Positions 42,788 through 53,756 of a stretch of 64,000 nt of DNA are shown piece after piece (position 1 is the stretch's first letter; the number at the start of each line of letters is the position of its first letter). Origin of the DNA: Cryphonectria parasitica EP155 (Eukaryota > Ascomycota > Sordariomycetes > Diaporthales > Cryphonectriaceae); contig NW_024468917.1 of the NCBI RefSeq assembly GCF_011745365.1, forward strand, positions 744,001 through 808,000, in the 5' to 3' direction. The position numbers and the translations under genes are program-made. The notes under the pieces were generated by a model. It saw only the letters and a program-made list of their open reading frames with translations. It was not told where the DNA came from and did not search any database.

Positions 42788-43381
42788 TTGCTGGCTCGCA
42801 CCGTCCGATCCAGCTGGCCAATACAGAATTGCGGACACGTTTCCCAGGATCCTACCCTAGCCCAGTTCGAGAGACTGTTTTGGAGATTGCCGTGATGAGG
42901 TGATTGCCGGTTTGTTTATCTTGGTCTTGTAAAGAAGACCTGCTCAGAATCTGGAGCAGGTGCCTCGAAAATAGATGAGAGCACCTTTAATCATACGGTT
43001 AGTTTCACACAGTAGCATGCAGGTAGCTGTCGAAATTCACAAGGGGGGATCTATTGAATTATGCTCTCTCTGCCGGTGGCAGATTCTACTGGTGGTGATA
43101 TTTTCTTGAGAAAGCCTACCCTTGGCTGCCAACGTGCAGCTGAATTAAATTTGATAAGTTTCGGCTCCTGTAACCCCATTTCTGTTGATCATGCCCACGG
43201 CATACATGATTGTGGGTTGTATGCTCGACAAGTTGGAGAGGGTGCTTCCTAGCCCTCCAATCTGTTGTCTCATCTCACCATTTTGTCTTGCAGACGCGGT
43301 ACCGCAGACTGGCCCTGCTGCTCGAAGGTGGCTCCGGCGCAGCGCTCGGAAGCATAGTTTCTGAGCAGGAGAAGCAGGCGT
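42788..43381. other. Intergenic region between convergent CCHC and methyltransferase genes
   Basis: About 590 bases, the 3' regions of two convergent genes. Nothing else was seen. Confidence 0.4.
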
Positions 43382-44506
43382 TCATTTGGTTAGGGTACCG
43401 AGGATGTGCGGCAGTGGATGGTACCAAGGCTCGCCCTCGGGCTGGGCCAGGTCGATGGTGGTCCAGGACCCGGCCTCGACGAGCGTTTTGGGGGTGTTGC
43501 GGCAGAGCTCGCAGCCGGCAAGGAGGTGTGGCCAAAAGAGGTTGACAAAGGCTGTTTGTTTGTGTGGGAAGAGAGAGAAGTTTTCTTCTTAGCACTTTTG
43601 GTCCTCGCGACTCTTGTTTGGTACATCCACTCCTCCCTCACTTGAGAGATGACATGACTTTTCGTATGGTTTTGCGTAGACGATGCCATATGCCCGAGAC
43701 GGGTGCAACGACAAGGAAGTTGGAGAGACTGAGTAAGTGGGGAAAAAAAAAGAAAACAAGGGCCAAAGAAACTTACCCTGATAGACCCTCATAGCCAGCC
43801 CCGACTCCCTCATCCTCTCGCTCTCGCATCGCACATGCTCATAGACAAACCACCTCCCGCCCTCCTTGAGGTAGCCATGCAGCTGCCTCACGTGCTCCTC
43901 CGGGTCCGGGATGCTACATAGGCACAGGATCGACACGATGCAGTCCACACTGCCCTTTTGCACCCTGCCGCTGGCGGCCAGGTCCTCGATCCCGACGGGA
44001 ACCACCTCATAGATGCCCGACAAGCCGGCGTCGGCGGCGCGGCGCTGCAGCTCGGCGTGGTGGGCGGTGTTGGGCTCGACGCCGTAGACCTTGGTGATGC
44101 CCGGGCGGAGAGCCGGGTGTGCAAAGACGGACGCCCACATGCCCGTGCCGGGCCCTACCTCGAGGACGACGCCGCTGACGGGGGAGGCGCGAGCTTTGTC
44201 TTTGTCGTCGTCGTCGGCGGCGGCGGCGGGGGACAGGACGCGGCCGGCGGATACGCGGCCTTGGAGGAGGGGGATCACGCGGGCCTCGCCTGTCTCGCGG
44301 ACGCCTGGTGCGGCGGAGGCCCAGAAGCGGCCGAACCAGGCGGACTGGAGGCGGGAGGGGTGGAGGAGGGTGGTGAGGTGGCCGGCTAGGAGGAGGGAGA
44401 AGATGGTGGGGGGGAGATGCTTGAGGGATTCGAGCATGAAGAGCCAGGGGTCTATGAGGAAGAGGAAGACCTCTTGCAGGTATGCGAAACCGGCCATTAT
44501 TTTCAT
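43382..44506 (-). CDS. METTL7-like SAM-dependent methyltransferase, membrane-associated
   Basis: Two predicted exons on the minus strand, 44506-43777 and 43551-43382, giving 299 residues. The start is the first ATG (44506-44504); a second ATG three codons on (44497-44495) has a slightly better context. The longer open frame upstream lacks an ATG. The N-terminal 50 residues are hydrophobic (AYLQEVFLFLIDPWLFMLES, IFSLLLAGHLTTLL), a likely ER or lipid-droplet anchor. Motif I is LEVGPGTGMW at about residues 115-124, followed by KVYGVEPNTAHHAELQRRAA and GSVDCIVSILCLCSIPDPEE. The C-terminus, PHLLAGCELCRNTPKTLVEA and GEPWYHPLPHILGTLTK, matches METTL7 and fungal relatives and is reached only after splicing the intron 43776-43552. 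Human METTL7 proteins are thiol methyltransferases; the fungal substrate is unknown. A Lys/Asp/Ala insert sits before motif I. Confidence 0.88.
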
Positions 44507-46103
44507 TCCTTGAGGGTTGGGCTTCCTGAGCTGGGAGATGGCTTGCGTGTGTGACCGACGGTATGTTTTCTGGAGCCAGATCTTGTTCAAACGGTAGATA
44601 TGTGGTGGTACGGGGTTGAATGGAGATGGATCGGAGTCTGATGAGGGCTAGAAAGACTCCTTCATCTGGGTTTGTTTGACCCAAATATGTGTACGTCTGG
44701 GTGTTGGTGTTTTGTTCTGCCTTCTGCGTTTTGTGCGTGAAGAACAAGGCTGTTGTTGTTGAATAAATGTGGGCGAGGTTCAGACTAGCCCGGGTCTGCG
44801 CTGCTGGAATGAAAGGCCTGGACTTGACGAGGTTGCGTGCCATTTGCCTGCATCCCGACCGGGTCTGGCCTGCAAATTTGAGGGTTAGTATAACATCTTG
44901 TGCTCATGCTGTGTTTGAAGATATCGTCACTTTTCCATTTTAGTGGTTTCTATTTTATGAAATCTTTATTTTGCTGCCACGAGATGTATGATGGCCCTCC
45001 TGCTCGTGCATGGCATGTATGAAGGGTTTCGTGGGATGATGTATGTCACTGTAAAGTCACTCTTAGAACTTGAACTAGATGATGGCTTGAGCAGTCTGAA
45101 GTATGAGCTTGGTGAGGTGGTGATGATCTTTTAGGGCGCATCGTTCAAGCATCATTTTGCGACGTGATGTGTTTCCTTCATCTTCTTTTCCCAGAGCCCC
45201 CAAGGAACGTTGATTGCATCTGGCGCATTCACTTCACTCATTCTTAACTGTTGTGGTTGACTGGCGCCACTGTCCTCATATCATCAGACCACTCCAGAGA
45301 AGAAAGGACATTCCTTTATTGGAAGAACCATCTCGCAATCGCCTTACCTCTCAGTCTAGATAATCAATCGCCCGCCCGCTCTACCTTGAGAAACTATCAT
45401 CGTCTCGATCAGCCCACCCTCGCAGAAATAAATAAAAAAAAAAAATCCACCACCAAGACGGGCTAAGAGGGAGCGAGGTAGGGGTGCCGTTTCCGGGTGG
45501 GCTGCTTTTACCTCGCAATCGCAAAAAAAGGGGGGGGGGGATGGGCTAGTACTTTATAAAGACCGTCGGCGCAACCAACCCCTACTCCCGGTTTGGGTCG
45601 GATGTCAGTGGGCGTGGGCGGGAGACTTGGGCCCCGGGTGGACGCCTCAGCCGACGGGGGTTACGGGGGGTTTCTTTGCTATGCAGACAATATGATTAGT
45701 CTTCTCTCCATCTCTCTCTCTCTGTGTGTGTGTGTCTATGGCCTCAGTGGTATGACAATCTTTCTCGCATTCTGTTGGTGTTAGTACCCCCTGGTCTTTT
45801 CGATCTTCCAAGTATATAAGAATGACGGGGTGCTGGCTCTGCTCCATGGCTGCTGAGAACAAGATAATTTGAGCACGCGATGTTTCCGGTCCACTTATAC
45901 TAAATCATAAACTAAATTCTACCGCGGCACCTATCATTATACATAGGGGTTGGATTTCATCCACGCTTTGAGATACACAAGCCCACCATCATCCTCTTAC
46001 CTACGAGGAAGACTTAGCATTCATCCATCAAGACGAGAACTTGAACGAAAGACTTTGTCGTCTCCTTGTTCACTCATCCACACAAGAATCGCTCCAACAA
46101 GCC
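44507..46103. other. Intergenic region between divergent methyltransferase and SDR genes
   Basis: About 1.6 kb. It holds an A11 run (45430-45440) and a G11 run (45530-45540), and a CT then GT dinucleotide stretch at 45711-45733. No gene was seen. The last 150 bases are the likely SDR leader. Confidence 0.45.
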
Positions 46104-47227
46104 ATGTTCCGAGGCGACAACCTCTTCACCTTCCTGCTGAGTTCCATCTCGCAGGCCTTCCCAGGAAAACCAACTTTTACAGACAAGGACATCGGGGACC
46201 TGGACGGCAAGGTCTACATAGTCACAGGCGCCAACACAGGCGTGGGCAAGGATGTGGCCCAAGTGCTGTACGCCAAGCACGCCAGGGTATACTGCGCTGC
46301 CCGGTCCGAGGAGAAGGCGCTGAAGGCGATAGAGGCCATTCGGACTGCGGTGCCGGGCTCCCGCGGCGAGCTGCGGTTTCTGTACCTAGACCTCGCCGAT
46401 CTCAGCACCATCCGAGCGTCGGCGGAGCAGTTCCTGGCGCAGGAAGACAAGCTGCACGTCCTGTTCAACAATGCGGGCGTCATGACCCCGCCACAGGGGT
46501 CGCGGACCGCACAGGGCTACGAGCTGCAGCTGGGCGTCAACAACGTGGGCACCTTCCTGTTCACCAAGCTGCTGACGCCGGTGCTGGTGCGCACAGCGAG
46601 CGCCGCAACAGCTGGGTCGGAGGCCTCGGTGCGCGTCGTCTGGGTGTCGTCGTCGGCAACTGAGTCGCCCTCGGTGCCGACGGGCGGCGTAGACCTGGCC
46701 AATCTGGACTACCACGTCGACAAGAGCGCCTTCGAAAAGTACGCCACCTCCAAGGCCGGGAACTACCTGCAGGGCGTTGAGTTTGCCCGCCGCCACAGGG
46801 CCGATGGCGTCGTCAGCGTGCCGCTGAACCCAGGCAACCTGAGCTCGGATCTTTGGCGCAACCTGCCGGGCTTCGTCGTGCGCATCATGACGTTTCTCGT
46901 GCTGAACCCGCCCGTCTATGGGGCATACACGGAGCTGTTTGCTGGCCTATCGCCTGACGTGACGATCGAGAGATCTGGAAAGTGGGGTGAGTTGAAAACC
47001 TTGACTTCCTTTTGCATCCCTCTGCCCTAAGAGATTGTGTCGCGTGCTCCGAAATGATTTCATCACTGACTGCTTGTCGTGCGTTTGGTCTAGTCGTCCC
47101 ATGGGGCAGGTTTGCGAGGATTCGAAAACATATGTATGATGGAGGCAGGCCGGTGTCTGAAGGTGGGACTGGACAGGCAGAGAAGTTCTGGGAGTGGCAG
47201 GAGGAGCAGGTTCGGCCGTTCTTGTGA
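46104..47227 (+). CDS. Short-chain dehydrogenase/reductase
   Basis: Two predicted exons, 46104-46986 and 47094-47227, give 338 residues, starting MFRGDNLFTFLLSSISQAFP. The Rossmann motif TGANTGVG is at 41-48, the NNAG motif at 122-125, a catalytic-type Ser in VSSSATE (182-186) and Y213-ATS-K217 as the active-site pair. The motif set (TGxxxGxG, NNAG, YxxxK) is that of classical SDRs, and the overall sequence resembles retinol dehydrogenase/WWOX-type and TIC32-like fungal reductases that use NADP(H). The substrate cannot be told from sequence. The intron (46987-47093) joins the 44-residue tail VVPWGRFARIRKHMYDGGRP onward. The ATG at 46104 is the first in frame; the frame is open upstream to about 46041 but has no ATG. 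No cluster partners suggest a secondary-metabolite role. Confidence 0.9.
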
Positions 47228-50146
47228 GTGTTGTTGAGAATTTGTATGCGAGTCGGGCATATACTTTTATATCCTTTTTGTTCTTCTCTTTCCCCATATC
47301 TCTTTCTTTTTCCTTCTCCTTCTCTCTTTTCTCGTGATAATCTATCAGAATGATATCTCATAGACGGACGGGTGCGAAGTATGTCATTTTTAGAAAGACG
47401 TTTCATCAACGGAAAAGTGTTGGCCGCAGCATCGTCTTGTTTTCTCTCGTTTACTTTCAAGTCGCACGGGACATAATTGCTTTCCCATAGTTTACCATTA
47501 GTCAGTCCAGTATGTTAGCACATCAGTCAATCTCGGAGAACAGAAAGCCTCTTTTTTTTTGCTAAAGAGCAACACGTCGCTCCAGTCGGGTAATCGTCGG
47601 TGGCACGACAGGCTGCTAAAGTCTTTGGGTGACCGAGCCAGGCGGGTAACATGAAATCCTGCAGGTACTATGTAAGTTTGAAACCCGATGAAGGGGTAAC
47701 TTGAAGTGCCCGAGATTACTAGTTGCAGCACGTGAGCTTGTGCGTCGAGGTTGTGGGCAGAAGACAGAGGGGAAAAGGGAGAGGGGGAGGAGAGGGAGGG
47801 AGGAAAGCGTGGTCATGTTTGGTGGTGCGCGTTGTAGCAGGACAAGATACTACTTTGGGGAAAGAGGCTCAGCAGATGCACACAGTGGGAAGTAGCTACA
47901 TATGTCTGCTTGGCGGGCACGGTGCTCTAGGAGCCGCGGTGGAGGGGAGGGGCGAGGGAATCTTCTTAGTGCAACGTCTGGCGGAGCGTTATACCCAAAG
48001 GCTCGAAAGTCCTTAGCAGGTGAGGCGGGGGATTGGTCAGTGCTGTTCGGTGTGCTACAGCGCATGTTATGCTGCAAGAGCGAATACGGCAAGCCTCTCT
48101 CTCCTCACCAGGATGTTTCTCAAGTCAAATTCAAATACACAAGAACATACATCTCATATAGGAACACATTCGATGAATACGCTCTAGCTAGCAGTCGCTT
48201 TCCTTTAGATACATGGAGAGGAATTCGGGAGGGATGATGGTGTACTATCGTTTAGTATCAAGCTCTGGACCTCACGTGCTGCTGCAAGGAACGCTGGGAC
48301 ACATGCGGCCAGTGCGGGCCCCATGGCAAGCAACGAGAGCTCGACAACTCAGCTCAACAAAAATGCTTTCATGCTTGTGAGTATAGGCGAAATGCAGGGG
48401 CAAAAGCCCCACCTTCCCAATACAGGAGGATGGAAAAGTTGGAATCCCGTTTCCTTTTTTCCTCACATCATTTGATCTGAGCTCTGAGCATTGTCAGGTC
48501 AGCACATACAGAGACACTATGGACAATAGAATCTAAGGGGGTTTGGAGGTCGTGAATGTTGCCCGACAGATACGAGCATCATTGTCACCCTCCTCGTTCT
48601 TCTTCTTCTTCTTCTTCGTTGAAACTTGTACTTCTTGCTCCTTCAATCTATCCACCACTCACAAGAGCCACACCCAAATGCTTACTTTTTTTTTTCTTTT
48701 TTTTCTTTCTTGGTATATATTATTATTTATTTAATTAATTTACCCCTGCATCAAAGTACTGCTGCATGTCGGGCCATGTCTTCCCCATTCACCCGATACC
48801 TCCTGCTGCACAAGCAAGGAAACGCATTCCCTGTTCTCCCTGGCTGTGATTGTGCTAGGCCTAGTCTGTCTCTTCATCCCTCCAGATTCTTCTACCAATT
48901 GCTGGACCTTTGTCATTAGTGGTAGTTCAGAAGTAAAATACCAGTGGAACTCGGCTGGCCTGGCCTAGTCTTGCTGCAGATTGTTAACCCTGCCACCCTA
49001 TCACAGTATCTACTTGTATAGTAGTAGTACCTGCCCATGTCCTTCGTCCTGCTGGTGCTGGCGCTGGTGTTTGTCATCTGTCGTCACCTGCAAGCAACCC
49101 CGAAGAAAAAATGATCCCAGGGAGGGCGGTTGCACGAGCACTGGTCTCTTCTGTCCAGGGCCTCCCTGCCATGACTAGCCATCATCACCTCCACCTTGCC
49201 CTTCCACGAGTTTTTGCTCTCTTTCCATATTTCCTCCTCCCAATTTTGTATCATCTACTGATTGATTGAGAGAATCTGAGTTGAAGTTGATCTGAATTCC
49301 GCCTTGTCTATCTCACAGGTAAGTTAACTCTCAATCCCATTTCCTTCTACCTGCTTTTTTATCGCCTTACCCAGATCCATCCTCATCTCCCCACAGACCA
49401 TCTTCCCCTCTCACTGTTGCTTCCTTCCCTTTTTCTCTCTTTTTTGCTTCTCGCCTCCTCCCTTGGGCCCTGCTCTGTGCCGTGCCTTGCCTTGCCTTAC
49501 TCTCACCTAAAAAAGTAGGTTTTGTTTGCGTTACACACCAAATCTAATCTGTCTGGTCTGTGTGTCTCACTTTCAAGCCTCCTCCTTCTGCTTTTTCCCT
49601 GTCTTTCCCCCTCACTTTAAAGATACACCAACCAACCCCTCCGCCATCGCGTCCCACCCTTTTTTCTCTCTCACCTACGTCTTCACTAGCTGTACACACA
49701 CTCATATGGCAGCCTGACAAGCACGTCTCCTCCTCTTACCCCCACTTCCACTCTTCCTCTCCAAGCTCAAAGGACCAAATTTGCCTCTCCTCCTCAACTG
49801 AATTCTCTCTTCCAAGCAGAAGAGAGAGTTAAAATTTCCGTATTTCCGAGCGCAAGCGGAGGAAAACTCGGCTCTTTTGCCCCACCCAAAACAGAGCAGC
49901 CAAGGGCAAGTTCGCCCCACCTCGACCTTGCCCACATCCCACCCCACCTACCTAGACTTTTTTATCTTTTCCTGCCCTTTTCGCGCGTTTGCAACCCACA
50001 CTGTCGCAGCAGCCTCAACTTGCGCACACTCAAACATCAACCAACTTGCTAACAAGACCTCGTTTTCTTGTGCTCTCTAGACAATCCAGAACTACTTACC
50101 AACCTCACAACCCCCCTCCGCCCAAGAAAACCTCAAATCATTCATC
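47228..50146. other. Long intergenic region upstream of gis2, CT-rich in its second half
   Basis: About 2.9 kb between two plus-strand genes. From about 48560 to 50146 the plus strand is strongly pyrimidine-rich, with a (TTC)n tract at 48598-48618, T-tracts around 48685-48715, and a candidate leader intron (49320-49397). The first half has no recognisable features. No gene was supported in either strand. Confidence 0.45.
49320..49397 (+). other. Candidate intron in the 5' leader of gis2
   Basis: The donor GTAAGT starts at 49320. Acceptors are TTACCCAG ending at 49375 or CCCCACAG ending at 49397, both after long pyrimidine runs. A branch-like word TTAACT lies just after the donor. This would leave a leader of several hundred bases ahead of the ATG at 50147. 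Inferred from signals only. Confidence 0.3.
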
Positions 50147-50957
50147 ATGGATGCTCCTCAATCCACCAACACCGGCGCTGGCAACTGCTACAACTGCGGC
50201 CGTGAGTTTCTCTCTTTCTCACCCACCCATTATGATACTGCTTCTAGAAGCAATGCGCTGACCAACTTTCGCGAACAGAGCCCGGCCACATCAGTGAGTC
50301 CCAAACCCCGTTCTAGGATGCCGTCATCGTATCGCCATCGACCCATCCCACTGACCCTCGTGACCTTTTGCTAGGCCGTGAGTGCACCCAGCCCCGTGCT
50401 GGTGGTGGCGACTACAACTCCACCAAGACCTGCTACCGTTGCGGTGCCGCTGGCCACATTTCGCGCGAGTGCCCTCAGTCCGGCGGTAACACCGGCGGTG
50501 GTCAGGACTGCTACAAGGTGCGTGCTCAACAAGAAGAACGAACGCCCAATTGGTCATTTACTTACGGAGAACCACAGTGCGGCCAGTTTGGTCACATCGC
50601 CCGTAACTGCCCTCAGGGTGGTGACTCTTACGGAGGCGGTGGCTACAGCCGTGGCGGCTACGGCGGTGGTCGTGGTGGCTACGGCGGCCAGGGCCAGAAG
50701 ACTTGCTACTCGTGCGGTGGCTACGGCCACATGTCTCGTGAGTGAAATCAACCATTCGGTCTCCTCTGCAGTACATCCAGCTGACCACGACTCTCCCTCT
50801 TGTTCTAGGCGACTGCAACAACGGCTCCAAGTGCTACAACTGTGGCGAGGCTGGTCACTTCTCCCGTGACTGCCCCAAGGGTACCCAGCCTGGTGAGAAG
50901 ATGTGCTACAAGTGCCAGCAGGTCGGCCACATCCAGTCCGAGTGCCCCTCGGCCTAA
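50147..50957 (+). CDS. gis2: CCHC zinc-knuckle protein, GIS2/Byr3/CNBP homologue
   Basis: Five predicted exons: 50147-50201, 50279-50293, 50375-50517, 50578-50737 and 50809-50957, giving 173 residues. Six canonical CCHC knuckles are seen: CYNCGQPGHISREC, CYRCGAAGHISREC, CYKCGQFGHIARNC, CYSCGGYGHMSRDC, CYNCGEAGHFSRDC and CYKCQQVGHIQSEC. An RGG-type segment (SRGGYGGGRGGYGG) lies between knuckles 3 and 4, as in CNBP. Yeast Gis2, fission yeast Byr3 and human CNBP usually have seven knuckles; six are found here. GIS2/CNBP binds G-rich single strands and mRNAs and affects translation and stress granules. Exon 2 is only 15 nt and is needed to complete knuckle 1 (QPGHI); introns cut through knuckles 1, 3 and 4. 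The start ATG is in a good context (TTCATCATGG). Confidence 0.94.
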
Positions 50958-52033
50958 GTGAGCTGTGTGGCCTACAGACGACTCTTCTACCTTTGCAACC
51001 GACCTTATAACGTCGACGTGGTGGTGGTGCTGCCGATCGATGAACGATGACCCGCCGGCACTAGATCAATCGGAGGGAGGCTGTTGATGCGCGCGCGATG
51101 GGATGCGAAGTTGCGGCTCTTTGAGTGGGGGCCGATACTTGGGACCTGTGGTGATGATGGTCGTCTGGATACCCCGGATCATGATTCATGGCTTCTTTTT
51201 TTTCCCCTCCTTTTTTCCTTATTGATTTCTTTCTCGAAAAAAACAACTCGGACATGATCTTTCTCTTTTTGCTTTCTTTCTCTCGACAGATGTCGGGACC
51301 GCGACACTGCGAGGCGGGTGTCGCCTGTTTGGTTGAATCCAGGGATGGGTTGCAGCCTTTGCCGGAATGATCAGTATGACTCTGGCACCAAGACATTTTC
51401 GGTTTCGACGGACTTCTTCAGGGGGAATCAAAAATCTGCGGCACGATGACTTGCCCTTCCACGGCATGGAACACATGGACGAGAATGGACTCTGCGCTCT
51501 AGTTGAGGACCTCCCAAGATGGTGTGATCTCCACATAAAAAGAGGAATAAAAGTGATAGTGAAGGAAGTCGAAGAAGACAAAATTGTAGTCATCTGTATG
51601 ACAACCGTCTCTCGTTTTCCAATCTCAACTTTGTGACGTGCGCCAGGGCTCCGTGAGCAGGTTACAATGTCTTCTTGAGGGGAGGTCTTAAGACGTCTAT
51701 TGCTGACGGCGCGATGGCTTATCATCAACAGTCTTCTCATCTCGCTCTCTCACATGACCGCCTATCTACCTGCACTGGAAAAGTGGGACACTGCTGCTGA
51801 CAGCAAGTGACATATAATGCAAGATGCAACAGCTGTCTCTCCCCCCCCCCCCCCCTCCTGCTTTCAACCACGAGTCCAGGCGTTGATCGTCTCGACAACA
51901 TGTCAAGAGATATGCTGATGGCAAGTCTCGCTCTTGGATGCCTTCGTGCAGTGTCATAAGAATGGGTATTCGACTAGGTAAGACACATGCTATGATGATA
52001 CATTGATGTGTATGTGCCCCTCTTCTGCATCTG
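50958..52033. other. Intergenic region between convergent gis2 and amine oxidase genes
   Basis: About 1.1 kb. It holds a C15 run at 51841-51855 and T-rich blocks at 51195-51235. Frames on either strand (51219-51740 minus, 51367-51636 plus) overlap and show no known motif. Confidence 0.45.
51841..51855 (+). repeat. C15 homopolymer
   Basis: Fifteen consecutive C between convergent genes, one of the three longest G/C runs in the window. Confidence 0.95.
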
Positions 52034-53756
52034 CTAGTCGACTAGTACCTTCTCGCCGCTGTCAGTGCCCTCCGCGCGGGCGCTGTTGTCATTGTCGCCG
52101 TCACCATCACCATCACCACCACTACCAGTGACCCGCCTACCGTATACCTCGGCGATCCTCCTCCCGACGCTCTCCCCGCTCCAGTACGCCCCTGTCGCCG
52201 TGCCCAGCGCCACAAAGGGCGCGGTATGCTCGCCCGCCAGCCACACGCCCGCGCCGGGCCACCCTTCCCGCATCGTGCGGATGTCACGATCGCCCCGCTC
52301 CAGGCCGACCTGGAAGTTGGCGTAGCTGCCGTTGCCCGCGAGGTCGTCGGCCAGCCAGGAGGTCGCATAGGTGCAGGTGGGCCGGCAGTCCGGGTCGTTG
52401 GCGCGGAAGTTGGGGAGTCTGGTGTAATACGGGGCGAAGAAGCGACGGAGATAGCCATCGCGGGCGTCCTTGTCGGGCCCGAGGGCGGCGAGGGCTGAGA
52501 CGAGGTGGGCGGACTGGGCGCCGTAGAGGTAGAAGAGGAGGGTCGGGTGGGGGGAGTCGGGGCCTGCGAGGGAGGCGAGCTCGACGACCTCGATGGTCCA
52601 GCGGGCAGGGTTTGTGTCCGGGGCGAAGGCCGGGGCGAGCCACTGGGCGAACCCCTCCATGTGGCGGCCGCCCAGGGCCGGGTCTGGGTCGAGCCAGAAG
52701 GCGCGCGGGAAGGCGATGTAGACCTTCTCGAGGCAGCCGTAGCCGATGGTGTTGATGGCGCGGGTGAGAGGGGCCGGTAAGGGCGGGTCGAAGGCCTGTG
52801 GGTTCTTCTGGAGCCAGCCGAGCGGACAGGTCACGACGAGGTGGTCGAAGGCGCGCTGCTCGCCGGTCGTGAGGGTGACGCGGACAGGGCCGTCCTCTGG
52901 CTGGGCGCCGCGGCCGTGGATCTGGGCGACGGTCGTGTTGTACTCGATGGTGGCGGTCTGCAGGGCCGGGGCGGCGATGTGCTCGAGGATCTTGGTGTAG
53001 GTCCCGGCGCAAAAGAGATTCTCGCCCTCGATGCACTCCTCGAGCCAGAAGAACTTGAGGCTCTGCCGGTCCACGGGGCTGCCCACGAAGGCGCCCCACA
53101 GGTCGGCCATCTGGAGCACGACCTCGCGCTTCCTCTGCCACGACCCGTCCTCGGTCTCAGGGATCAGCTCGCGCAGGCTGGTCCTGAAGAAGTCGAGCAG
53201 GCTCTCGCCCGGGTCGATCTCGGCCGTGTGCTTGTTGGAGTACTTGAAGGCGGCCTGCACAATGTCCCACATCATGGTAGCGTGCTTCTCGCCTTCCTCG
53301 AGGCCGTACAGCGTGCCCTCCTCATCGAACACGTACGAGCTTGAGTCCCAGCTGCCCATGGCCGTGCCCGTCGCCTTGGCGATGTCCAGGATCGGGTTGG
53401 TCTTGGTGCCGTGGATCCAGTTGGGTCCAATGTCAATGGTTTGTCCGTTGGCGAGGCGGTCTTGGTACAACCGGCCGCCTATCCTGTCGCGGCCCTCAAG
53501 AATCGTTACCTGGAAGCCATGCTGCGCAAGGATGTCGGCGCAGCGCAGGCCTGCGATACCTGCACCTATTATGCCGACGTGGGGTGTCTTTTCGTCTTGC
53601 ACTATACTCTGTTTGTTGTTGGGGTTCAAAGATGTACAATTAGCTTACTGTACAAGAGCTCACATTTTCCCCCCTTTCTCCTTTGATGTGTTGTCTCCAA
53701 GAGAGAAGACTGCACGCGTGGCCTCGTGTAAGTATAATTTGTAAAACACCCGCCAT
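52034..53756 (-). CDS. FAD-dependent amine oxidase (polyamine oxidase-like)
   Basis: The main exon (53608-52034) has 524 codons plus stop. It has no ATG before its FAD motif, so I predict exon 1 at 53756-53664 (ATG, 31 codons) and a 55-nt intron at 53663-53609 (GTGAGC donor, CTAAT branch-like word, AACAG acceptor), giving 555 residues. The FAD-binding motif is VGIIGAGIAGLRCADILAQH with G45-x-G-x2-G50, followed by GRDRIGGRLYQD. NWIHGTKTNP and the C-terminal GVWLAGEHTAPFVALGTATG, AYWSGESVGRRIAEVYG complete the flavin-amine-oxidase fold. Relatives oxidise polyamines (Fms1 and plant PAO) or act as LSD1-type demethylases; there is no SWIRM domain, so a polyamine-type oxidase is more likely. A Gly/Asp-rich low-complexity tail lies near residues 520-540. 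No PTS1 tripeptide ends the protein (it ends KVLVD). Confidence 0.88.

Noticed and set aside
44007..44843. 278-codon Arg/Pro-rich minus-strand frame
   Set aside because: It is an out-of-frame shadow of the methyltransferase gene; codon third-position bias gives Arg/Pro strings.
45028..45110. Possible box C/D snoRNA (GATGATG ... CTGA)
   Set aside because: The C box is imperfect, no inner boxes or terminal stem are seen, and no guide target could be checked.
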